NCBI RefSeq assembly: GCF_900475275.1 | Contig: NZ_LS483364.1 | Coordinates: 1,922,001 to 1,986,000, forward strand | Direction of reading: 5' to 3' | Length of the DNA stretch: 64,000 bases | From: Streptococcus sanguinis | GTDB lineage: Bacteria; Bacillota; Bacilli; Lactobacillales; Streptococcaceae | Shown: one piece after another, positions 56,175-64,000 of the stretch | Layout of the letters: every line of letters begins with the position of its first letter | Position numbering within the stretch: position 1 is the stretch's first letter | Position numbers and translations under genes: made by a program | The notes under the pieces: generated by a model | Told to the model about the DNA's origin: nothing | The model's database searches: none | What the model saw: only the letters and a program-made list of their open reading frames with translations

Positions 56175-57241
56175 TAGTTACTCCCTTCTTTCAAAACATG
56201 CAGCTCTACTCCTGCTTCGCGCAGACTTTCCTGCACCGCCGCCAGTTGCTTGGTCTCTCCAGATAAGATAACGACCATTTCTCCGACTGGTACATGGTCT
56301 AAAATCTCAATATTGGCGTGAAGAATATTGGCAGATATGTGATACTGCTTGTAAATATCGTTTATAATGGCTGTGTCCGTCACCACACCTGAGTATTTCA
56401 GGTGGGCCAGAATGGAATTTTCCGGCAGGTTTTGCACAATCTTTTGCTGATTGATTTTGATCATGGCCTCGTTGATACCCGTTGCAGTCGTAATGAAGTC
56501 TTGGGTCAGCTCATTCTTGGGATTAGAGAAAATATCCAGAACTGAACCTTCCTCAATCAGCCGACCATTCTGCATGACTGCTACCCGGTTGGCAATGTCC
56601 TTGACAATCTGCATTTCGTGGGTAATGAGGACAATAGTCAAACCCAATTTTTGATTCAAATCCTGCAATAGAGCCAGAATCTGCTTGGTGGTCTTAGGAT
56701 CCAGAGCGGATGTGGACTCGTCCGAGATTAGGATTTTGGGATCATTGGCTAAGGCCCGTGCAATGGCCACCCGCTGCTTCTGACCGCCAGACAGCTGGGC
56801 AGGATAATTGTCCGCCCGATCTGCTAAGCCTACCAAGTCCAAAAGAGTGTGAACTTTCTTCTCTTTTTCAGCAGCTGATAAAGGTGAATGCTTAAGCGCA
56901 AAAGCAACATTTTCCTTGGCTGTCATCTGAGCCATGAGGTTAAAATGCTGGAAAATCATCCCGATATCCTTACGCTTTTGACGTAGCTGAGCCGCAGTAA
57001 GCTGAACCTGATGATGATCATAGAAAACCGTATCATCCACCGTAATCTTACCGGCAGACGGCACCTGCAGCAAGTTAATGACACGAACCAGAGTAGATTT
57101 TCCGGCACCAGAATAACCTACAATTCCATAAATATCTCCCTGATTAATATGAATGGTCACATCTTCTACGGCCTTAATGTTTTGCTTTTTTTGATTAAAA
57201 ACGACATCAATGTGATCCAATTTGATAATTTCTTTGCCCAT
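56174..57241 (-). CDS. metN: Methionine ABC transporter ATPase
   Basis: A 355-residue ATPase: Walker A GYSGAGKSTLVRVINLL, Q-loop IFQHFNLM, signature LSGGQKQRVAIARALA, Walker B ILISDESTSALDP and switch His in ITHEMQIV. Residues 270-355 are the NIL (ACT-like) domain that binds methionine for trans-inhibition in homologues (HISANILHANIEILDHVPVGEMVVIL). The ATG at 57241 has AAGGAG 13 nt upstream; a longer frame from 57352 runs into unrelated sequence and was rejected. It is followed by metI and preceded by metQ across a 250-nt spacer with a hairpin. Confidence 0.95.
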   Translation of the reverse strand: MGKEIIKLDHIDVVFNQKKQNIKAVEDVTIHINQGDIYGIVGYSGAGKSTLVRVINLLQVPSAGKITVDDTVFYDHHQVQLTAAQLRQKRKDIGMIFQHFNLMAQMTAKENVAFALKHSPLSAAEKEKKVHTLLDLVGLADRADNYPAQLSGGQKQRVAIARALANDPKILISDESTSALDPKTTKQILALLQDLNQKLGLTIVLITHEMQIVKDIANRVAVMQNGRLIEEGSVLDIFSNPKNELTQDFITTATGINEAMIKINQQKIVQNLPENSILAHLKYSGVVTDTAIINDIYKQYHISANILHANIEILDHVPVGEMVVILSGETKQLAAVQESLREAGVELHVLKEGSN

Positions 57242-57412
57242 AATTTCCGATTCACTCCTTGATTTGTCCAATATGTGATGTATCCTCTGTAGCCTTTTAG
57301 TTTGATTTCCGTCTGTAGCTCGACTAGGGAAATGTAAAATCATAAGTTGCAATCTGTACCAACCTAGCTCAAAGCTAGATACTGTTCAAACTAAATGACC
57401 CTAATAGCAGAC

Positions 57413-57442
57413 AAAGGGCTGGAGAAGCTAATCTCCGCCCTT
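57413..57442 (-). other. Hairpin between metQ and metN (possible partial terminator)
   Basis: AAGGGCGGAGA pairs with TCTCCAGCCCTT (mismatch at one G/CA) with a loop TTAGCT, followed by TTGTCTGC on the minus strand, not a clean T-run. It may let metQ be made in excess over metNI. A second small stem CTAGCT/AGCTAG lies at 57364-57378. Confidence 0.55.
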
Positions 57443-57490
57443 CTTAATCATTTCATTTATTCAATACAATGACCTTCTGCCGGTAAAAAA

Positions 57491-58360
57491 TTACCAAACT
57501 GGTTGATCCATGCCATCTGATGATTCTTCGATAACTTTTTTCACTTCATCAGTGTGGTAAGCCTTGATAATTTTTTCAATTGCGTCAGCCTTGTCTGATT
57601 TCTTCCAATCTGGTTTCGCTGCAATCAGGTTATACCATTGTTTTGAGTTTTCATTGGCTTCTTCTTTGAAGAGGGCCTTCTTGTAGTCAATACCTGCTTC
57701 GCGGACGAAAGTATTATTGACAACTGCAGCATCTGCTGAAGTCAGAGAAGCTGGTGTTTGAGAAGCATCCAACTCAGAAATTGTCAGATTCTTCTTGTTT
57801 TCTTTGATGCTGGCAACAGTCGCAAGTTCCTTACCTTTAACATCAAGCTTGATCAAACCAGCTGATTCGAGAAGATAAAGAGCACGACTCTCATTTGTCG
57901 CATCATTTGGAACGGCAATCGTACCATTTTCTGGGATGTCTTTCACATCTGTGTATTTATTTTTGCCGTCCTTTGTACCAGAGTAGAGACGAATAGGTGC
58001 GATATAAGTATCCGCAACAGACACAAGGTCTGCTCCCTTCTCTTTATTCCAGTTTTCAAGGAAGTTGTAATGTTGGAAAGCGTTGATATCCACATCACCG
58101 TCAAGCAGAGCTTGGTTAGGCTGAGAGTAGTCGGTAAACTGTGTATACTCTAATTTAACGCCTGCATTTTCTTTGTCAAGAATCTCTTGAACCTTGTTCC
58201 AGCGCGCTTCTTCTGTATCACTCAGGCTCATTACCCCAACCTTGATGGTTACAGGTCCGTCTGCTGATTTGCTCTCCTTACTAGAAGAACCTCCGCAAGC
58301 TGCCAAACCCAAGGCTGCAAGGCCGACTAAGCCGATTGAAAAGATTTTTTTCAAATTCAT
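57491..58360 (-). CDS. metQ: Methionine-binding lipoprotein
   Basis: NlpA-family binding protein of 289 residues with lipobox LAACGGSS (lipidated Cys near 22), then VTIKVGVMSLSDTEEARWNKVQEILD, FTDYSQPNQALLDGDVDINAFQHYNFLENWNKEKG and the ligand-contact Asn/Arg in NDATNESRALYLLESAGLIKL. AAAGGAG precedes two neighbouring ATG codons (58363 and 58360); the second has the better spacing. It heads the metQ-metN-metI set. The upstream region has a 16-bp box (58459-58474) matching that of the amino acid ABC operon at 29517. Confidence 0.95.
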   Translation of the reverse strand: MNLKKIFSIGLVGLAALGLAACGGSSSKESKSADGPVTIKVGVMSLSDTEEARWNKVQEILDKENAGVKLEYTQFTDYSQPNQALLDGDVDINAFQHYNFLENWNKEKGADLVSVADTYIAPIRLYSGTKDGKNKYTDVKDIPENGTIAVPNDATNESRALYLLESAGLIKLDVKGKELATVASIKENKKNLTISELDASQTPASLTSADAAVVNNTFVREAGIDYKKALFKEEANENSKQWYNLIAAKPDWKKSDKADAIEKIIKAYHTDEVKKVIEESSDGMDQPVW

Positions 58361-58458
58361 CATTTATTCTCCTTTAATGGACAAAATTCTAAATCTTCTA
58401 TTTTATAAGATTACTTCTCATTTTACCATGTTAAAGAGAACTTGGCTTATATAAATAA

Positions 58459-58474
58459 TTTATCGCCGTGATAA
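58459..58474 (-). promoter_or_regulatory. Palindromic box upstream of metQ
   Basis: Read on the minus strand it is TTATCACGGCGATAAA, identical to the box at 29517 at 14 of 16 positions, with the next bases also A/T-rich and ending ATAT. A -10 TAAAAT lies 49 nt after its start (58420-58425). Candidate site of a sulfur regulator such as CmbR or MtaR. Confidence 0.55.
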
Positions 58475-58521
58475 AAAATTTATATGACCGATTGAAGCAT
58501 TTGAGTTGATTTTACGCCCTT

Positions 58522-59457
58522 TTACTGCATGAAGGTAAGCAGATAACCATATCCTTCTGCTTCCATTTTCTCTTTTGGAATAAATCGCAGAGCTGCTGAG
58601 TTGATACAGTAGCGCAAGCCGCCTGCTGCTTCTGGACCGTCAGTGAAGACATGCCCAAGATGGGCGTTTCCAGAACGGCTGCGCACTTCGATACGCTCCA
58701 TGCCATGGCTCTTGTCTTCATAGTGTCTCAGAACTTCTCTGGCAATGGGCCGGCTAAAGCTAGGCCAGCCGCAGCCAGACTCAAACTTATCTCCGGCAAA
58801 AAAGAGGGGCTCACCAGTCGTCACATCAACATAAATCCCTTCTTCAAAAGTGGCATTGTAGGCGTTATGGAAAGGACGCTCTGTCGCACTATGCTGGGTC
58901 ACCTGATACTGCTCTTCCGTCAACTGCTCTTTTAGTTCTACATCCGTAGGCTTCTCGTACTGTCCTGGATCGACCAAGGGCTGATAGGCATCATTGACAT
59001 TGATATGACAGTAGCCACCAGGATTTTTCTTGAGATAATCCTGATGATAGTCCTCAGCTAGGACATAGTGGCGCAAAGGTTCTAGCTCAACAGCAATCTT
59101 TTGTCCCAACTGCTTTTCCTGCTCAGCAAAGACCTGCTCAATGACCGCCTTATCGGCTTGATTGGTATAGTAAACGCCCGTCCGATACTGACGTCCTACA
59201 TCATTTCCCTGCTTATTGACCGACAGAGGATCAATGACTCGGAAAAAATAGAGCAGGATTTCCCGTAGGCTGACCCGCTTTTCGTCATAGACTAGATGAA
59301 CTGTCTCTGCATGATCCGTCTGATGAATCAGCTGGTAGTTAGTTGATTCCACCTGCCCATTGGCGTAGCCCACTGTCGTTTCCGCCACACCCTCAATGCG
59401 AGAAAAGTACTCTTCCAAGCCCCAGAAGCATCCGCCTGCTAAATAAATTTCTGCCAT
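58522..59457 (-). CDS. msrAB: Methionine sulfoxide reductase A/B fusion
   Basis: Repairs oxidised methionine. Residues 1-155 are MsrA ([13 protein letters not shown] with catalytic Cys; [13 protein letters not shown]), and residues 175-311 are MsrB ([39 protein letters not shown], and catalytic Cys in [11 protein letters not shown]). The four-Cys zinc site of zinc-type MsrB is absent. GAGGTG precedes the ATG. An organism that makes H2O2 with SpxB needs this enzyme. There is no signal peptide, so it is the cytoplasmic form. Confidence 0.95.
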   Translation of the reverse strand: MAEIYLAGGCFWGLEEYFSRIEGVAETTVGYANGQVESTNYQLIHQTDHAETVHLVYDEKRVSLREILLYFFRVIDPLSVNKQGNDVGRQYRTGVYYTNQADKAVIEQVFAEQEKQLGQKIAVELEPLRHYVLAEDYHQDYLKKNPGGYCHINVNDAYQPLVDPGQYEKPTDVELKEQLTEEQYQVTQHSATERPFHNAYNATFEEGIYVDVTTGEPLFFAGDKFESGCGWPSFSRPIAREVLRHYEDKSHGMERIEVRSRSGNAHLGHVFTDGPEAAGGLRYCINSAALRFIPKEKMEAEGYGYLLTFMQ

Positions 59458-59549
59458 AAAAACACCTCATTTCTTTGCGTCTATTTTCTCATAAAAGAAG
59501 TTGAAATTATAGCAATTTGATTGGAACTTTCTTCAAATTGATATGAAAA

Positions 59550-59580
59550 GCTGGGTCTTAATGACAATCAACCCAGCCAT
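59550..59580 (-). terminator. Terminator of pyrD
   Basis: GCTGGGT pairs with ACCCAGC across a 14-nt loop and is followed by TTTTCAT on the minus strand. Moderate strength. Confidence 0.6.
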
Positions 59581-59619
59581 GTTCTTCATTTCAAATCACT
59601 ACAACTCTTGTATAGAAGA

Positions 59620-60558
59620 TTACTCCTCAATATACTTCAATTTTCCTCGAAAATCTTCTAAGCTTTCATAGCCTTTTTCTTCCATAATAGTCTTGAGTTC
59701 TGTGGTAATGCGCTCGAAGGCTGCCACTCCTTCTTTATGAAGAGTTGTTCCTACTTGCACCATACTGGCACCACAGAGGATATGCTCAAAGGCATCGCGC
59801 CCCGTCAGGACACCACCAGTTCCAATGATTTGGATTTCTGGTTTAAGGCGTTGGTAAAAAGCATGGACATTGGCCAAAGCTGTCGGCTTGATGTACTGAC
59901 CTCCGATACCTCCAAAACCATTTTTCGGACGAATAACCACTGACTCATCTTCTATATAAAGGCCATTTCCGATAGAGTTTACACAATTGACAAACTTGAT
60001 CGGATATTTGTTAAAAATCGCAGCGGCCTGGTCAAAATGCACGATGTCAAAATAAGGAGGCAGTTTGATGCCTAGGGGCTTGGTGAAATAAGCAAAAACT
60101 TCTGACAAGATTTTTTCCGTCGTTTCAAAGTCATAGGCAATCTGCGGTTTGCCAGGGACATTGGGACAGGAAAGATTGAGCTCAGTAATACCTTTAAAGT
60201 CACTTACCTGCACTTTCTTAAGAATGGTATGGGTTTCTTCTGGCGACATACCGACCAAAGAGAGGAAGAAAGTGCGATTTGGTTCGCTTTCTTGCAGCTC
60301 CAGCAAGTAGTCAAGATAATAATCTAAACCATTATTAGGCAGGCCCATGGAGTTGATAGAGCCCAGTGGGACATCCTGATAGCGAGGCTCTGGATTCCCC
60401 TGACGAAATTCCAGTGTCGCCGTCTTAGTCACAAACGTTCCCGCAGCAGAACCTTTGACTTCCGCCAGTTCCTCTTTTGTCATGCAGGCAACCCCAGCTG
60501 CATTCATCAGGCAGTTGTCAAATGCAAAACCAGCAATCTGTGTAGATGTCGAAACCAT
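59620..60558 (-). CDS. pyrD: Dihydroorotate dehydrogenase, class 1A
   Basis: Oxidises dihydroorotate to orotate with fumarate as electron acceptor in the cytosol (pyrimidine synthesis). The 312 residues carry the FMN barrel motifs [29 protein letters not shown], the catalytic Cys region [14 protein letters not shown] and a C-terminal [27 protein letters not shown]. Length and Cys (rather than Ser) as catalytic base fit class 1A, as in Lactococcus PyrDA. AAGGAG is 9 nt before the ATG. A PyrK partner is not needed by class 1A and none is present here. Confidence 0.94.
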   Translation of the reverse strand: MVSTSTQIAGFAFDNCLMNAAGVACMTKEELAEVKGSAAGTFVTKTATLEFRQGNPEPRYQDVPLGSINSMGLPNNGLDYYLDYLLELQESEPNRTFFLSLVGMSPEETHTILKKVQVSDFKGITELNLSCPNVPGKPQIAYDFETTEKILSEVFAYFTKPLGIKLPPYFDIVHFDQAAAIFNKYPIKFVNCVNSIGNGLYIEDESVVIRPKNGFGGIGGQYIKPTALANVHAFYQRLKPEIQIIGTGGVLTGRDAFEHILCGASMVQVGTTLHKEGVAAFERITTELKTIMEEKGYESLEDFRGKLKYIEE

Positions 60559-62257
<1,699 letters not shown>

Positions 62258-62288
62258 CTAATCGATACATCCTATCGGAGGACAAATC

Positions 62289-62774
62289 ATGAACTTGCGG
62301 CCAATGGAAGTGAGAGACAATCCAGCTGTAGCGCAGCTCATTCGAGCCAGCCTAGAAGAATTCGGGCTTGATAAACCAGGAACTGTCTACTTTGATTCTC
62401 ATCTAGATCATTTGGCCGACTATTATCAACATCAAGAGAGGGCGGCTTACTTTATTCTGGAAGATGAAGGCCATCTCGTTGGCTGTGGTGGCTTTGCACC
62501 TGTGTCTGATAAGATTGCTGAATTACAAAAACTGTATGTCACTAAAAACTGTCGTGGCAAAGGTTATTCCAGTCGGCTGATAAAGCAGATTTTCCAAGAA
62601 GCCCGCCTAGCAGGTTATGAACAGCTTTATCTAGAAACCACTACTGAACTGGCTACGGCCGTGGCCATCTATCAGCACTATGGTTTTACATCACTGCAAC
62701 AACCACTTTCTAACGCTGCCGGACACCCAGCTATGAATATCTGGATGATAAAATCCCTCTTATCAGATGAATAG
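62289..62774 (+). CDS. GNAT-family N-acetyltransferase
   Basis: A 161-residue acetyltransferase: the acetyl-CoA site is in LQKLYVTKNCRGKGYSSRLIKQIFQEA (the Arg/Gln-x-x-Gly-x-Gly/Ala loop), followed by YEQLYLETTTELATAVAIYQHYGFT. The acceptor substrate is unknown. It lies 31 nt after gdhA and has TCGGAGG before its ATG. It is enclosed by gdhA and a decayed copy of the gdhA 3' end, so it probably entered or was rearranged together with that segment. Confidence 0.9.
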   Translation: MNLRPMEVRDNPAVAQLIRASLEEFGLDKPGTVYFDSHLDHLADYYQHQERAAYFILEDEGHLVGCGGFAPVSDKIAELQKLYVTKNCRGKGYSSRLIKQIFQEARLAGYEQLYLETTTELATAVAIYQHYGFTSLQQPLSNAAGHPAMNIWMIKSLLSDE

Positions 62775-62789
62775 ATGTCAGTATACTCT

Positions 62790-62945
62790 GGCTGTCTCAA
62801 GAACATCATGACCAACATCCTCAACACAGCTAAAACTACTGCAGAAGCTGACTGACTTGGCAAAGACTACCTGGCTGGTGCTAATATCGCTGCCTTCGAA
62901 AACGTAGCCAAAGCTATGATTGCCCAAGGTGTGGGTGTGGTATAA
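62790..62945 (+). pseudogene. Decayed duplicate of the gdhA 3' end
   Basis: This stretch follows gdhA 62108-62257 base for base with scattered changes: GCCTCAAAGACATTATGAC-type sequence becomes TCTCAAGAACATCATGAC, and [15 protein letters not shown] is intact. An in-frame TGA replaces a Tyr codon region (GAAGCTGACTGA) so it cannot be expressed, and no start is present. It ends ALIAQGVGVV where gdhA ends AQGIV. Best read as a leftover of a tandem duplication or recombination that placed the GNAT gene between two copies. Confidence 0.85.
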
Positions 62946-62969
62946 GCACTATCAAACTAAAATTCTAAG

Positions 62970-63005
62970 AAATCCGACTGCTTATAAAAGCAGTCGGATT
63001 TTTAT
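62970..63005. terminator. Strong bidirectional terminator
   Basis: A 14-bp perfect stem (AAATCCGACTGCTT / AAGCAGTCGGATTT) with a 4-nt loop and T/A runs on both sides. It closes gdhA-GNAT on the plus strand and overlaps the stop side of the EXLDI gene on the minus strand. Confidence 0.92.
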
Positions 63006-63370
63006 ATATCTAATTTTTCAAAAAATTTTCCTGCTGCCTGCTTTTCTTTTAGCTTCTCTAACAGTTCATTCTCCAGGAAAGAACTTAGTTCGTCAAAATC
63101 TTGGCAAACCTTAAAAACAGTCTCTCTGTCCAACTGGCCATAAGCTAGTTCATAATAATTCTTCTTATGATGCCAGTTCTGGTCATAGTTGACATCTGTC
63201 CGTTGATAGTAAACAATGTTTTGCTTCGGAGTCAGGTAAAGCTTCTGCGTCAGAATGCTTTTCTGATCTTTGGACAGCTTACTGCGGCTGAAAATTTTAA
63301 CACCTTGAAAAATCTTGCGCTCATGGATACCTTGATTTGTGACTTTCAATTCAACTCTTTTATAATGCAT
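63002..63370 (-). CDS. EXLDI-family protein
   Basis: A 122-residue protein ending KFFEKLDI, the E-x-L-D-I C-terminus that names this small Firmicute family. The middle is charged with NIVYYQRTDVNYDQNWHHKKNYYELAYGQL, and helices near the end (DFDELSSFLENELLEKLKEKQ). The ATG at 63370 (MHYKRVELKV) has GGAGG upstream and is favoured over a longer frame from 63391. No function is known; no membrane segment is seen. The adjacent gene upstream is a DUF2268 protease on the same strand. Confidence 0.75.
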   Translation of the reverse strand: MHYKRVELKVTNQGIHERKIFQGVKIFSRSKLSKDQKSILTQKLYLTPKQNIVYYQRTDVNYDQNWHHKKNYYELAYGQLDRETVFKVCQDFDELSSFLENELLEKLKEKQAAGKFFEKLDI

Positions 63371-63434
63371 ACTGATACCTCCAGAAATCACCTACATTAT
63401 ATCAGGTTCTGGTAGATTTTCAAGCAAAAATGTG

Positions 63435-64000
63435 TCATTTCCAAAAGTCTTTAGTTGCTTCTAAAATCTCTTCTGTAGGCGTCACTGTCGCTTCAATAAT
63501 ATTCTTACCCGTCTTTTTTAGATAGGCTTGTATCAGATGATAGCCATAAGCATAGCCCGCAGCATAAGGCATACCGACTGGTATTTGACCTTGAATCTCA
63601 GCGATTTCATCACCGTAGAGATAAGGAGCCATTTCCGCCATCCCCGTTAGCTGAAGCTGACTGGAGATGATAGGCTTAATCTCTTCTAACTGCTCTGGAC
63701 TGGTTGAAGTAACCCAAGGCCCAATGAGATCTTTGCCATAGAGCTCAGCAGCAAAAGACTCTGCCAATCCTTCACTAACTACCCAGTCTGCTAGTGTCGT
63801 CTGCTGGTTCCATTTGATAAATTGGAAGCGGACATTATGGTTGCACTCGTGGGCCAGAGCTGCCTGTACACGTGGTAAAGTATAGTCATTTGGCAGCAGA
63901 CTAAGCATGAGGTAGCCTGGAATTCCTCCATCTCCGCTGTAACCCTTATTGAGCTGTAGCATGGGCTTTTCTGGATTGCCTAACAAAATAGTAAAATAGT
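63435..64000 (-). CDS. DUF2268 putative zinc protease (5' part beyond window)
   Basis: The reading frame is open to the window edge, so the start is missing. The 188 visible residues have AHECNHNVRF, the HExxH-like metal-binding motif of DUF2268 putative Zn-dependent proteases, and a second Glu in VVSEGLAESFAAELYG, plus the YAAGYAYGYHLIQAYLKKTG motif near the end that the family shares. Full members have about 260-290 residues, so roughly one third is missing. It stops 44 nt before the EXLDI start. Confidence 0.85.
   Translation of the reverse strand, partial: YFTILLGNPEKPMLQLNKGYSGDGGIPGYLMLSLLPNDYTLPRVQAALAHECNHNVRFQFIKWNQQTTLADWVVSEGLAESFAAELYGKDLIGPWVTSTSPEQLEEIKPIISSQLQLTGMAEMAPYLYGDEIAEIQGQIPVGMPYAAGYAYGYHLIQAYLKKTGKNIIEATVTPTEEILEATKDFWK

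Noticed and set aside
57242..57490. SAM or other methionine riboswitch upstream of metN
   Set aside because: Only two simple hairpins are present, without the conserved core of an S-box or S_MK box; the latter is known before metK in lactic acid bacteria.
58364..58521. T-box or S-box upstream of metQ
   Set aside because: The space is only about 150 nt, with no terminator/antiterminator pair or T-box GGTGG element; the palindromic box fits protein-based control better.

Overview
The window comes from a low-GC Gram-positive chromosome and reads as an oral Streptococcus, most likely S. sanguinis or a close relative. The evidence is a pyruvate oxidase (SpxB) of the H2O2-forming oral streptococcal type, a copY-cupA-copA copper operon, a BusR-BusAB osmolyte system, fused MsrAB, class 1A PyrD, a fused PabB/PabC and streptococcal regulatory sites (CcpA cre, MET box, CodY box, LicT RAT). 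The species call is inference. I see no rRNA, tRNA, prophage, transposase or CRISPR array.

Layout. 1-2.5 kb: alpha-galactosidase (cut by the window edge) with its AraC-type regulator. 2.6-5.9 kb: metE-metF behind a MET-box promoter. 6.1-8.7 kb: an exported protein, an AI-2E-family transporter and a small membrane protein. 8.8-11.2 kb: folate gene pabB/C with an overlapping alpha/beta hydrolase. 11.2-26.5 kb: the most unusual region. It holds three paralogous ABC export cassettes, an XRE regulator and a CPBP protease bounded by direct repeats, a Fic protein, a two-component system, a 19-codon ORF, two large membrane-anchored serine hydrolases and an HXXEE membrane protein. 26.8-33.1 kb: an alpha/beta hydrolase, a GH1 phospho-beta-glucosidase, a polar amino acid ABC importer and a VOC protein. 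33.2-40.1 kb: spxB, a short repeat element, the copper operon, an SGNH hydrolase and a HAD phosphatase. 40.3-44.1 kb: busR-busAA-busAB. 44.2-55.3 kb: a transglutaminase-like lipoprotein, a second phospho-beta-glucosidase with a divergent AraC regulator, small membrane proteins, a CapA-like protein, a beta-glucoside PTS under RAT/cre control and an amidohydrolase. 55.5-62.8 kb: metQ-metN-metI, msrAB, pyrD, gdhA and a GNAT gene flanked by a duplicated gdhA tail. 63-64 kb: an EXLDI-family protein and a partial DUF2268 protease.

How the parts work together. The main discovery is a shared promoter architecture in the 11-26 kb region. Three head-to-tail 11-bp repeats plus a fourth TTGA lie exactly 15 bp before the -10. 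This occurs four times: before each of the three ABC cassettes and before the serine-hydrolase operon. An OmpR/PhoB-type response regulator and a sensor kinase with little or no extracellular domain are encoded next to the fourth copy. I infer one regulon, probably a cell-envelope or antimicrobial-peptide stress response, with the fourth promoter also driving a 19-residue peptide.

A second theme is sulfur amino acid economy: metE/metF, metNIQ, msrAB, an MtaD-like deaminase, and an amino acid importer that shares a 16-bp operator-like box with metQ. A third theme is beta-glucoside use: two GH1 enzymes, a PTS and an AraC regulator, scattered over 26 kb. The BusR operon carries two contiguous 36-bp bipartite sites with 22-bp spacing.
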